Below are positions 34,940 through 42,846 of a stretch of DNA of 64,000 nt, in pieces. The DNA lies in assembly GCF_025457605.1 (NCBI RefSeq), contig NZ_JAMZFY010000001.1:1984001-2048000 (forward strand), in the 5' to 3' direction. Source of the stretch: Haloarcula laminariae. GTDB taxonomy: Archaea > Halobacteriota > Halobacteria > Halobacteriales > Haloarculaceae. Both the position numbers and the translations under genes were made by a program. Numbering within the stretch: position 1 is the stretch's first letter; each line of letters begins with the position of its first letter. The notes beneath the pieces are model-generated. The model worked only from the letters and a program-made list of their open reading frames with translations. It was not told the DNA's origin and made no database searches.

Positions 34940-35697
34940 TGCCCATTCGCACAGAGCCATCGACACTCAAACAAATAATCCAACCAGGATTAGCTGTTCG
35001 AACCGAAGGCGAATCCTATATTGATGTTACACATGACAGGATCCGGGTACGGGCCGTCTCAGATGACAAAACGATTAGCGTTGATTATAGAATTCCAGCC
35101 ACGTGTTCAACTCTCAGTGTAGAAAACGCACAAAGTAGTTTCTGGATTCCTGTTACACAGATTGATGAGATTCTACGGGTCGGTCCCGATTCACCCATCA
35201 CACTTTCAACCCCAACAGAGACAGCACCCCCAACAGTCTTACTCGAATCAGACTGGCTCACATACCGATTGTCTCCCCTCAATAGCCAATACACGCACCG
35301 CGTAACCAATGTCATTTCAGATGAAACGATGGGAAACTGCTTGATCGAACACAAACCGTTCGCTCGCGCAGTGCGTACTGCGAACCTTCTCGGAGAAGAA
35401 ATACAAATCCATCTAGCCCCGGAAACGAAAACCATCGAGTTTTCTGCAACCAGTCGATACAATGACGACGCGTTCTCGTACTCGATTCCTACGTCGCACA
35501 TCAACAGCATCCAAGGAGCTGCATCGACCCTTACAATATCAATCGATCGGATTCGAGAGATTACCGAAGCGATTCCAAGTACCGCTCGCGTGTCACTCCA
35601 ACTCCACCCGACCTATCTCACCTATTACGTCAAGTACCCTACTACTGGAGCTAAACTAACAATGCAAATCGCTAATCGACTCGATACAATTCAATAA
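34939..35697 (+). CDS. Divergent PCNA-like sliding clamp
   Basis: 252 aa, the usual PCNA length (about 245-250). The order of elements follows archaeal PCNA: an early DRIRVRAVSDDKTISVDY strand, FWIPVTQIDEILRVG, LESDWLTYRLSPL, the domain-2 start FARAVRTANLLGEEIQIHLA, TIEFSATSRYNDDAFSYSIP, and the C-terminal STLTISIDRIREITEAIPST, VSLQLHPTYLTYYVKY. Similarity to chromosomal PCNA is low. It starts with GTG within TAGTG at the transposase stop. It could be a clamp recruited to the transposase complex. Homotrimer or heterotrimer formation cannot be judged. Confidence 0.7.
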   Translation: MPIRTEPSTLKQIIQPGLAVRTEGESYIDVTHDRIRVRAVSDDKTISVDYRIPATCSTLSVENAQSSFWIPVTQIDEILRVGPDSPITLSTPTETAPPTVLLESDWLTYRLSPLNSQYTHRVTNVISDETMGNCLIEHKPFARAVRTANLLGEEIQIHLAPETKTIEFSATSRYNDDAFSYSIPTSHINSIQGAASTLTISIDRIREITEAIPSTARVSLQLHPTYLTYYVKYPTTGAKLTMQIANRLDTIQ

Positions 35698-35970
35698 CAT
35701 ATTTTGAGATATCCCGACTCCCTTCCTATCAATCTAGCCAATTCTACCGTTAATATGATTCATCATTGCGTCGCTCGGATAGGGTCCCAAAGTGGAATGC
35801 AAGACCCACAGCAACCACGAGACCCACACGTAGCAGCGCCGATTGATGCGGTCTCGCTGATGCACCACCGAGTGTTCCGAGCGCGGGAGATGTAACTCAA
35901 ACCTGTCTGATTGCAGCCTGTGCATCGAATAGGCGGTACTTTGATTTTCATGTCAGTGTAGATGGGAAGC
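35698..35970. other. Intergenic region with a GC-richer remnant
   Basis: About 273 bases. The part 35775-35930 is clearly GC-richer than its neighbours. On the minus strand it can be read as a short Cys-rich peptide starting MKIKVPPIRCTGCNQTG with several CxxC pairs. It might be a relic of an insertion sequence or zinc-finger gene. The reading frame is short and unsupported, so no gene is called. Confidence 0.3.
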
Positions 35971-36273
35971 ATGAGTCAATCAGAAAACACGGACGACCTG
36001 ACGTTAATACAGGAATTCCTGCCAGATAGCGTCCGTGAAGAGGTATCTGACTTGGAGAAGACTATAGAGAACAGCGCCTTTACGCAGCGGGAATACCTTG
36101 CGTACGTATTGAAAGAGTTCACTGAGAAGACAGGCAGTGAGCGAGCAGATATAATGGGTATATCAGAAGGCACGTATTGGGGGAAAACTGGTCGCGTCAA
36201 AGAGCAAATCGGGAGCGCACAGGCAACCCTCGAATTAGCGAACCTTGCAGACGAGGCAAAGTCCGAGAACTGA
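35971..36273 (+). CDS. Small helix-turn-helix protein (100 aa)
   Basis: From MSQSENTDDLTL. Residues 15-50 are a helical acidic segment. Residues 52-80 look like a sigma-factor-type HTH (EFTEKTGSERADIMGISEGT, then YWGKTGRVKEQI). An ATG nine bases earlier is also possible. It may regulate the island genes around it. First of three small genes on this strand after the clamp gene. Confidence 0.55.
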   Translation: MSQSENTDDLTLIQEFLPDSVREEVSDLEKTIENSAFTQREYLAYVLKEFTEKTGSERADIMGISEGTYWGKTGRVKEQIGSAQATLELANLADEAKSEN

Positions 36274-36312
36274 TTTACAGACAGGGAGGGATACCAGAAT
36301 GAGTGATACGCG

Positions 36313-36606
36313 ATGAGAAATACTGACACCGCAGAAATTGAACTACCGGACGAATGGGATAATCAGTTGAACCCGTTCGATGCTGTCTGTACACAATGTG
36401 GTACACCGGCCCGATTCGAAGCAAGCGACGACCGATCGAGTGGCGATACGTTCCGGCAGCATTGCTTCGTTTGTAACTCAGGCCGATTTCCGAGTTATGG
36501 ATGCACAACGCAGTTCCGCGTAACTAATCCGACCCCGGATCCTGACTCACGCCCTACGTCACCAGCAGCGGACCTACAGGTGTTTACTTCCGATGACGCG
36601 GACTGA
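36313..36606 (+). CDS. Small zinc-finger-like protein (97 aa)
   Basis: Residues 26-65 contain AVCTQCGTPARFE and HCFVCNSGRF, two CxxC pairs about 26 residues apart, typical of a zinc ribbon. The tail is Pro/Thr/Asp-rich and probably disordered. The stop overlaps the next gene by 14 bases. Function unknown. Confidence 0.5.
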   Translation: MRNTDTAEIELPDEWDNQLNPFDAVCTQCGTPARFEASDDRSSGDTFRQHCFVCNSGRFPSYGCTTQFRVTNPTPDPDSRPTSPAADLQVFTSDDAD

Positions 36607-37138
36607 CGGTCTCTCATACCCCTCGGTTGAGATCAAACTCCCCGTGGACGGCGCAGCTCATCGGTGTGTCATACCCACTGATACGACACTCTTTTGCTGG
36701 CGAGCAATCGCGCCGGGAATTGGAGACCGACTCGCACCTACCGACACGTCCCAAGGGGTGACCCAAATGAATCGAGAAGCCCACCTCCGGGAGAGAATTT
36801 CTTGGTCCGTTTCACTCGACGTTGAGGACATCCCGCTTCTTGATGACACACTGTATCGTAACTCGGGGTATCGCGGTGTCGCCTGGTGGGCCGCCACTGA
36901 CGCAGTCAAGTTACCTGCCACCCTCACCGTACGCGTCGAGACAGGTGAGCAACCGACTGTTGATACTGACCCACTAGTCTGCTGGACAGATCACGGGCGA
37001 CGACTCCCCTGGAATCAGCACATCGAGAGTACGGTTGACTTGCAACCAGCCACTGATCCTGTTCGAGAGTTCCACACGCACCATGAGGAGCTCTGGAACA
37101 GGCACCGCGTTTACGAACCATCTCCTCACCTAGTCTAA
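36593..37138 (+). CDS. Hypothetical island protein (181 aa)
   Basis: Beta-rich sequence with SWSVSLDVEDIPLLDDTLYR and many Trp residues (RGVAWWAATDAV, PLVCWTDHGRRLPWNQH), so a compact globular fold is likely. No family recognised. Start within the preceding gene (overlap of 14 bases) suggests one transcription unit. The codon pattern matches the other island genes. Confidence 0.5.
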   Translation: MTRTDGLSYPSVEIKLPVDGAAHRCVIPTDTTLFCWRAIAPGIGDRLAPTDTSQGVTQMNREAHLRERISWSVSLDVEDIPLLDDTLYRNSGYRGVAWWAATDAVKLPATLTVRVETGEQPTVDTDPLVCWTDHGRRLPWNQHIESTVDLQPATDPVREFHTHHEELWNRHRVYEPSPHLV

Positions 37139-37220
37139 CGGCTTCCGAACTCTGTTTCGGTAACATTGACATTTACTGCTATGTCTGTTCGGTTGGTCAG
37201 TCACAACCTGAGGTGGTGAC

Positions 37221-37634
37221 GGGGGAGGGGGTGTGTCCGGAATTCCTTGTTACCCGTTGAGAGGTAATGCGATAGGCTAGATTACTATGGCCGAGGTGCT
37301 GTTGCTGGATGTGTCATAGAAGACCGGGGTTTGACGTGCTGTATTAGGAGTTCTCGGCGGTTTGCTGTGCTGTGTAGCTGTCTAGCTGTGCTGTTAGTAC
37401 GGCTGTTATTGCCGATTCCATAAGATATAATACTAACTTACTAGCGTCTAGACGCTAGACTAGAAGAAGAGGCGGGATAGCCACTTCTGACAGCCTCCTC
37501 TTCTTTCGTACTTTCCGCTGCAGCCACTCTCACTGCTCTTCACCGCTTTTCTGGCTCGCTCCTCCTGGCGACTCCGACGGTAAAATGTGCCCCCATACTC
37601 ACCGGCATAGAATTGCGGACACACCCCCTCCCCC
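37221..37634. repeat. 19-base GC-rich inverted repeat pair
   Basis: The left arm gggggagggggtgtgtccg at 37221-37239 is exactly complementary to cggacacaccccctccccc at 37616-37634. Both arms continue into aattc or its complement, with one extra base on the left. The arms enclose about 376 bases. Confidence 0.7.
37441..37458. repeat. 18-base perfect palindrome
   Basis: The sequence ctagcgtctagacgctag reads the same on both strands. It sits at the edge of an AT-rich block, and 5 bases downstream a 9-base stem (37464-37472 with 37497-37505) follows. A binding site for a dimeric protein is plausible. Confidence 0.7.
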
Positions 37635-37865
37635 CGTGTGAAGCTCGTGAAGGCGATATCTACCTACTTTTGATATTTTAAAGCCAAATATCCAGAGATA
37701 TGTAGCAGCAACCCCTTGTCCGCAATTCATCCGACGAAGGTAACCCCATGTCCTGAAAATGAATGTTCAATTCACTATGGAGACAACAGCGGGACACATC
37801 GCGGTGAGGCACACTCTCCAAGCTGTAATCCCAATTCTACGCGTGAATCACTCCGGCGCGAGTCG

Positions 37866-38084
37866 TCACGTTGACCTGGTCGGTTGCTTCATCGCTTCGT
37901 ATTCCACCCCTGCTAGAAATGCTACTATCAGCACCATCGACAGACCCGCTGTCATCGAAACGATACGAACCGTGACCTCGCCAACTAATCCAATGACAAC
38001 CAGCTCGGTCAGCAAAACGAACACTGCACTCAGTTTCAATTCCCGTAGCCCGACACCCATCATGTGCGTATCATGTTCCGCCAA
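37866..38084 (-). CDS. Small two-helix membrane protein (72 aa)
   Basis: Two hydrophobic helices, about residues 17-35 (KLSAVFVLLTELVVIGLVG) and 39-60 (IVSMTAGLSMVLIVAFLAGV), ending VEYEAMKQPTRST. It lies 33 bases downstream of the 206-aa deoxyribosyltransferase-like gene and is likely co-transcribed. A broken relative with the same second helix and VEY ending lies at 41493-41690. Confidence 0.6.
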   Translation of the reverse strand: MAEHDTHMMGVGLRELKLSAVFVLLTELVVIGLVGEVTVRIVSMTAGLSMVLIVAFLAGVEYEAMKQPTRST

Positions 38085-38117
38085 TTCTGTTAATATTTCC
38101 GGGGAATGGGAACGACA

Positions 38118-38738
38118 TCACGGGATTCCTGTGACGCAGTCTTTGAGGGCGTCTTTGTCGATCCATTCGCAGCACCGGTCACCAGTCAATAAGAGTTTGA
38201 CATGGGAAGCTGCCATTCCGTTATCGAACCGGTCGCGCTCTATTTCGTCATCAGTGTACCGTCGTTTCAAAATCCAGGTCTTCTCCCGGTACGACGGAGC
38301 GAACAGAAGTCCAAGCTCCCACACGTACCCGCCGTCGAAATCCTCGATGACACCGACAATATGCGTTGCACGCCCACAGAGAATATCGAAGACGCGAATC
38401 CACAGCTCGATTTCCTCAGGAGTTAATCCAAACTCCTCCAATTGCATCGACACGGCATCCGGACGCGCATCAAGCAACTCGTACACGAGCTCACGTCGCG
38501 TCGCGGCCCCGGTCTGTCCGCCTGCACCAGCAATCAAGTACCGGCGGTCGTGTCCTTTGACCCGCCGCAGCTCCTCACCATTCACCACATCCTTGATACG
38601 CTGATGCTCCGCTGGCGAGAGCTGGATCCCCTCAATCCCGTCGAGGATTTCCTCCTCACTTGGAATATCAGCACCGACGTCGTCACCAACCTCCGGGTCA
38701 GTCTCATCAGCACCCATTACCGACCCGTTCACCTGCAC
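38118..38738 (-). CDS. Deoxyribosyltransferase/TIR-like-fold protein (putative)
   Basis: 206 aa; an ATG 21 bases downstream (MGADETDPE) is an alternative start. Residues 1-60 are acidic. Residues 65-180 have a Rossmann-like pattern: RRYLIAGAGGQTGAATRREL, WIRVFDILCGRATHIVGVIE, DFDGGYVWELGLLFA, KTWILKRRY. The GGxxxELG element after an acidic residue is typical of nucleoside-deoxyribosyltransferase-like and related TIR/SLOG folds that act on nucleotides or NAD. With the membrane protein directly downstream it may form a two-gene toxin- or defence-like unit. The fold call is by pattern only. Confidence 0.45.
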   Translation of the reverse strand: MQVNGSVMGADETDPEVGDDVGADIPSEEEILDGIEGIQLSPAEHQRIKDVVNGEELRRVKGHDRRYLIAGAGGQTGAATRRELVYELLDARPDAVSMQLEEFGLTPEEIELWIRVFDILCGRATHIVGVIEDFDGGYVWELGLLFAPSYREKTWILKRRYTDDEIERDRFDNGMAASHVKLLLTGDRCCEWIDKDALKDCVTGIP

Positions 38739-38855
38739 TACATATTAATTGTGCGTTCAACGTTAGAACACTATACCAACTATTTGCAGTACTAGTTGTG
38801 GACCACTCTCATCTGAACACAAGTGTTTATGGTGCTCGGGAACGAACTTGTGCAT

Positions 38856-39287
38856 ATGCATCCCCCGGCAGAAGCGGTCGGGCGAGACAGCACCGACGCC
38901 ACTGACGAAGAGTTCGACACGTGGCGCGCGTTACAACGCGCGACCGATAAGAAGCGCGCGGACATCATCGCCGACATCGTCGGGCATCCGCAAGGCGCGC
39001 CAAGCGTTGAGGAACTCGACTACATGAACCCGCCGCTCAGTAGCGACGCGATCCGCCGACACCTCAACACACTCCAAGACGCCGGCGTCGTTCGCGTCCG
39101 CGAGTTCGAACCCGGGAACCGACTGCGAAACTTCCCGTACCAGTTCTTCGAACTCACTGACAACGCCCGAGAACTCTTCGATCAGAACGGCCTGTTCCCG
39201 GAAGCCGCGTGGCAACGGCAATACGAGGCTGTGGAAAAAACCAGTCGTATCCGTGACGTTGAAACCATGCCGCGGCCAGATGGCTGA
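38856..39287 (+). CDS. Winged-helix transcriptional regulator
   Basis: 143 aa from MHPPAEAVGR. The ATG at 38856 was preferred to one at 38823 because a TATA-like gtttatggt lies at about 38823-38831, inside the longer version and about 27 bases before this ATG. The winged helix is at residues 30-100 (KRADIIADIVGHPQGAPSVE, SSDAIRRHLNTLQDAGVVRV, wing FPYQFFELTDNAREL). It is divergent from the 206-aa gene and probably controls it or the nearby defence genes. Confidence 0.7.
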   Translation: MHPPAEAVGRDSTDATDEEFDTWRALQRATDKKRADIIADIVGHPQGAPSVEELDYMNPPLSSDAIRRHLNTLQDAGVVRVREFEPGNRLRNFPYQFFELTDNARELFDQNGLFPEAAWQRQYEAVEKTSRIRDVETMPRPDG

Positions 39288-39337
39288 GCTGTCCCTGGAG
39301 TTTGCACAACAGCCCTGAAATCAATACAAACAGTTCG

Positions 39338-41398
39338 TCAGCCGGTGATGTGCCGTGCAATTCTTTTGAGGCGGGACTCATTTTCCCATGGTTGACTCCC
39401 TAACCAAGCTTCGAAGGCCGCTGGTTCACGAACAATGAGGTCAAGCCCGCGACGATCGGGCCGACAGTACAATGGTACCGCACGGATGTACTCAGTGTAG
39501 TCGAACCGCATCTCCTTGTCAAACCGGATTTGAAGGCCTTCATCGACAGTGTTGACGGTCACGCGGTCAGATTCTAGTAACTCTTTCCACCGGTCACGGC
39601 CGACATCGTGCACCATTTCAGCAGGGACGGTTGGGAAATAGTCAGGGAGTGGCCGCCCGGCGTACGCGTACAGATTTTGCATAACTGTTCTGACTTCGAC
39701 AATCGGTGGGGCTTGCGTACCCGACGGTTGTAAACTCAGCTCGGTACGGAGGTACTGGAACGCGAACCAAGAGAACAACGGGTTGTCTGTCGCAATGAGG
39801 CGATTAACTTCTGCTTGTCCCTCCTGGTCGGTCGGGTCGAAGTGGACATCGAAATGAAGAAGCCGCATGCGTTCACGTTCGGGACCCTCAGGTCGCTTGT
39901 CGTTTGAAATGAAGCAAAACCTCGGAAAATGCCGACCTGGCTGCCAGTGATCGGTCCAGTAGTTCCGGAGCAAGCCGAACGAATTGACTCGATCAGCCTT
40001 GATATCGTCGACGACAAGCGGGAAGCACGTATCCGCGGCACGCAACGCGCGGAGTTTCCGGACGTCGACGCCGTCAGCGTCAACCGGACGGACAACACGC
40101 CCACGCGAGATAAGTGAGAGCGCGAATCTAGCGAACGTTCCCTTACCGGACGACGGGTCGCCGTGAATGTACAGCATCGGTAACGTCTTATCTAGTTCCT
40201 CTAACCCGGCCGACCGGTAGAACGCGGCGTGTCGCGTCGCAAACGGCGACCAGAACATCCAGAGTAATGCTTCGAACAGTGTCGCACGCAGTCCGTCCGG
40301 GTCGCTCGTTCGTCCGTATTCCGCGACGAGGTCAAAATACGACTCTAGGTGAGCAAGTGCATCGTCGACCTCGGCAGGATCGTCTGGCAACGGCTCAGTG
40401 AGGTCGTACACGCGACCGTCGGCGTGGAATCGCAGCTCTGGTTGTCTGTCAACAGTCCGGTACCGCATCGGTGGCACGCCGAACCGCCGAGCCGAAACCT
40501 CTTGAAACACACCAGGTGTGAGCGTCAGGGTGTCCTGTGTCACACTCCCTCCCGCCGACGTGAACTGCTTCGTGACCTCATCTCGTGCCGCCTTATCCAA
40601 GTGTGCGAGCGAAAGTGACACGCGGTGATCCGGGAGTCCGTCAACGGCCACAGCGTCTGCTGCCGAAGTACGCTTCTGACTCGACGAGCGGTCATCACCA
40701 ACCGCCACAGCAATCGGGTCCGGGTCAACACTCTCATCGATGTGGTCGGTGACTTCAGCAATGAACTCCGCTTCGGGTGTCTCCCCTGTTGTCCCGACAT
40801 CAAGCCATGTTTCGATGGCCTCCCGACGCTCACCGCCCGCGTCGATAGCCGCTGCTAAGTCCGCCATGAACGGCTCAGCGTACGCCTCTCGTATACCGTC
40901 GAAATACTCTGTCAACTCTTGATCAATCGCTGACCCTGTGGTCGTATCAAGCACGATCGCGGAGTTGTGCTGACGGCTCCACCCATTCTTAGAGAAATTC
41001 GCCGAGCCGATAATCCACGTTACTGTCTCGCCAGTCCTTGTGAGCCGGTAGAGCTTATCGTGAACATTCCGGTTCGGACACTCGAAAATGCTAACCCGGT
41101 CGTCACGGCGTAACTGCTCAAGCCGGTCAGCTAACTCAACACTGTCCTGCAGTTGCTCACGATACGATGTCGCATCACCCACAATCACTTCGAACTCAGC
41201 GTCAGGAGCGATGTCATCAATCGTTTCGATGAGATATTGCGGCGTTGTGCAGAACGTAACCACGCGCACCTCAAGGACATCTGTAAAAAATTGCTTGAAT
41301 GTCTGATAGCTCTTCAGTTCTACGAGCCGGAAAGAATCCTTTCGACTGACCATTTGAAAATCGATTTCCATACACACCTCTACGATCCCGGCAGACAT
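39338..41398 (-). CDS. PLD-family nuclease fused to a P-loop ATPase
   Basis: 686 aa. Residues about 35-180 are a PLD-type nuclease with one HKD motif: HDKLYRL then IIGSANFSKNGW. A single motif implies action as a dimer. A linker of about 200 residues follows. Residues about 395-560 are an ATPase domain with Walker A GDPSSGKGT, Walker B FPLVVDDI and a sensor-1-like FCFISNDKR, resembling phage/plasmid D5/MCM-like primase-helicases. A C-terminal extension follows. PLD nucleases are among the accessory nucleases reported with the HRAMP system encoded nearby. The role is predicted: energy-dependent nucleic-acid cleavage. Confidence 0.75.
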   Translation of the reverse strand: MSAGIVEVCMEIDFQMVSRKDSFRLVELKSYQTFKQFFTDVLEVRVVTFCTTPQYLIETIDDIAPDAEFEVIVGDATSYREQLQDSVELADRLEQLRRDDRVSIFECPNRNVHDKLYRLTRTGETVTWIIGSANFSKNGWSRQHNSAIVLDTTTGSAIDQELTEYFDGIREAYAEPFMADLAAAIDAGGERREAIETWLDVGTTGETPEAEFIAEVTDHIDESVDPDPIAVAVGDDRSSSQKRTSAADAVAVDGLPDHRVSLSLAHLDKAARDEVTKQFTSAGGSVTQDTLTLTPGVFQEVSARRFGVPPMRYRTVDRQPELRFHADGRVYDLTEPLPDDPAEVDDALAHLESYFDLVAEYGRTSDPDGLRATLFEALLWMFWSPFATRHAAFYRSAGLEELDKTLPMLYIHGDPSSGKGTFARFALSLISRGRVVRPVDADGVDVRKLRALRAADTCFPLVVDDIKADRVNSFGLLRNYWTDHWQPGRHFPRFCFISNDKRPEGPERERMRLLHFDVHFDPTDQEGQAEVNRLIATDNPLFSWFAFQYLRTELSLQPSGTQAPPIVEVRTVMQNLYAYAGRPLPDYFPTVPAEMVHDVGRDRWKELLESDRVTVNTVDEGLQIRFDKEMRFDYTEYIRAVPLYCRPDRRGLDLIVREPAAFEAWLGSQPWENESRLKRIARHITG

Positions 41399-41492
41399 AA
41401 TCTAGCATACTTGATATACTCTTCTTTGATACAACTATAGTCAACGAGTCTATGCTATTCACTTCAAAACTACAATTTATATTGTATCTACG

Positions 41493-41690
41493 TTACCATG
41501 GACAGTCCGACAGAGTGGTTAATCGCCGCGACGCTGCGTATTCGACATCCGCAAGGAACACAAGCACGGGTACTACTGATAGTCCAAACGTCATCAGAAC
41601 CATGTGGATGTTGAGTATTCCGGGCAGTCCGACAATCACGCACTCGGTCAGCAAAATGAAGTCAGCCGTCGAACTCCGCTAAGCGCATGC
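41493..41690 (-). pseudogene. Decayed paralogue of the small two-helix membrane protein
   Basis: On the minus strand the frame LLTECVIVGLPGILNIHMV, then LMTFGLSVVPVLVFLADVEY, matches the protein at 37866-38084 (LLTELVVIGL..., AGLSMVLIVAFLAGVEY). Upstream the match continues only by shifting frame, and no proper start codon precedes it. It is a degenerate copy, 3.4 kb from the intact one. The remainder of 41399-41816 holds no other gene that I can support. Confidence 0.55.
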
Positions 41691-41816
41691 AGAAGGCCAC
41701 GTGAGTATATAAGCGATATAACCATTCTAATATAAACTTTAAGTAAATAGCCTGTCGAAGTTTTCAGTATATCGAGTAACTCGAATACCGACCCCGAGTG
41801 CGGATCGACCGTTCTC

Positions 41817-42101
41817 TTGGCTGTCCCGGCTCAGAACCCCGATTTATTCCGAAGCCAAGCAGTACACGACCTCCTCTCATTTTTATATCGGCAGCATTCT
41901 GACGCGTTCTCCATTACTGAACTCGCTGACGCTGTGGACTACTCTCAGCCCACGATTTCGAAAGCCGTCGATGTCTTAGCGGAAAATGACCGGAACCATT
42001 ACCACACGCTCGACAGTGTCTACGACGACATCAACTACACCAGATTGAGAGAACACGTCCAAGCGTTCTACGACGCAATGGACGATCATCGAACGAGGTG
42101 A
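41817..42101 (+). pseudogene. Chimeric remnant: HTH N-terminus joined to a toxin-like C-terminus
   Basis: 94 codons from a TTG. Residues 1-57 are a good HTH (LSFLYRQHSDAFSITELADA, VDYSQPTISKAVDVLAEND), as in the HTH domain of haloarchaeal nucleotidyltransferase antitoxins. After residue 58 the sequence turns abruptly to HYHTLDSVYDDINYTRLREH and VQAFYDAMDDHR, which resembles the C-terminus of the TumE-type toxin normally encoded just before the HVO_A0114-like gene found here. Deletion between two toxin-antitoxin modules would explain it. Confidence 0.5.
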
Positions 42102-42107
42102 CTAACT

Positions 42108-42602
42108 ATGTCCAACGACCCTAATGCAAACGCACCCGACAACCCCGACGAAGAGATCGTAATTGACGATGCCGAAGCGGGTTTCCTCGAAGACCGGGAC
42201 ACGGCTGACTACCCCTCGACACTGCGAGTCACAGCCAACTCCGAAGAAGCGCATCGAGACGATGCGTTAGACCGACTTGACCAGTGGGAATCCGGTGAAG
42301 AGGTCCCGCACGTCATCAACTTCGAGAACCCAAGCGATCTCCGAGCGCTGCTCACTGACCGCCGGATCCAGCTCCTGAAAAGCGTGATGGCTGAACAGCC
42401 AGCGAGTATTCGGCAACTCGCCGAGCGTCTCGATCGTGACGTCAAAACCGTCCACGACGACGTCCACGTACTCGCAGACTACGACATAATTCACTTCGAG
42501 CAAGCCGGACGTGCGAAACAACCATTTGTCCCGTACGACACCATCGAAGTCAACCTCGAAATCACAACACCCCGCGGAACCGACGACACCGCACCAGCCT
42601 GA
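42108..42602 (+). CDS. HTH DNA-binding protein, HVO_A0114-like (TumA-type antitoxin candidate)
   Basis: 164 aa. Residues 20-75 are an acidic lead-in (STLRVTANSEEAHRDDALDR). Residues 80-145 form a winged helix (RRIQLLKSVMAEQPASIRQL, RLDRDVKTVHDDVHVLADYD). This family in haloarchaea is commonly the DNA-binding partner of a TumE-like toxin. Its start lies six bases after the chimeric remnant, so it may survive as an orphan antitoxin. Confidence 0.65.
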   Translation: MSNDPNANAPDNPDEEIVIDDAEAGFLEDRDTADYPSTLRVTANSEEAHRDDALDRLDQWESGEEVPHVINFENPSDLRALLTDRRIQLLKSVMAEQPASIRQLAERLDRDVKTVHDDVHVLADYDIIHFEQAGRAKQPFVPYDTIEVNLEITTPRGTDDTAPA

Positions 42603-42846
42603 TCACGGCAGCAATCGAATAATAGTTCGAATCATAACCCGAAAGCGAACGTGGCGTTGGACACGGCCCTCACAGGGATACTCGGTTTTATCAACTGTCA
42701 GGATCGACTCTTCATTGAGGGTGCAGGGCACTCCCTTGTCTCTGTGTCAGGGACTGTCCTGGTCTAGCATGTGTGGTCACAGCGCACATGCATTGACACC
42801 CGGTATTGAGCGAACAGCGACTGACTGGAAGAGTTGTACATCTAGC

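Larger units (their letters stand above)
37139..37865. other. Long repeat-rich non-coding segment
   Basis: 727 bases without a convincing gene. It contains a 19-base inverted repeat pair (37221-37239 and 37616-37634), a perfect 12-base inverted pair (gaattgcggaca at 37610-37621 and its complement at 37717-37728), several gctgt repeats at 37360-37405, an AT-rich block near 37428-37440, an 18-base palindrome and a hairpin. Such an arrangement fits a replication origin, a transfer origin, a structured RNA or a MITE-like element. Confidence 0.5.

Noticed and set aside
35763-35972. Cys-rich 69-codon minus-strand gene
   Set aside because: Short, no clear promoter, and overlapping frames look equally likely. 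Kept only as a note in the intergenic entry.
37759-38604. 281-codon plus-strand frame
   Set aside because: Antisense to the 206-aa and 72-aa genes. Ser/Arg/Thr-rich without domain signal.
41452-41682. 76-codon plus-strand frame
   Set aside because: It is antisense to the recognisable remnant of the two-helix membrane protein.
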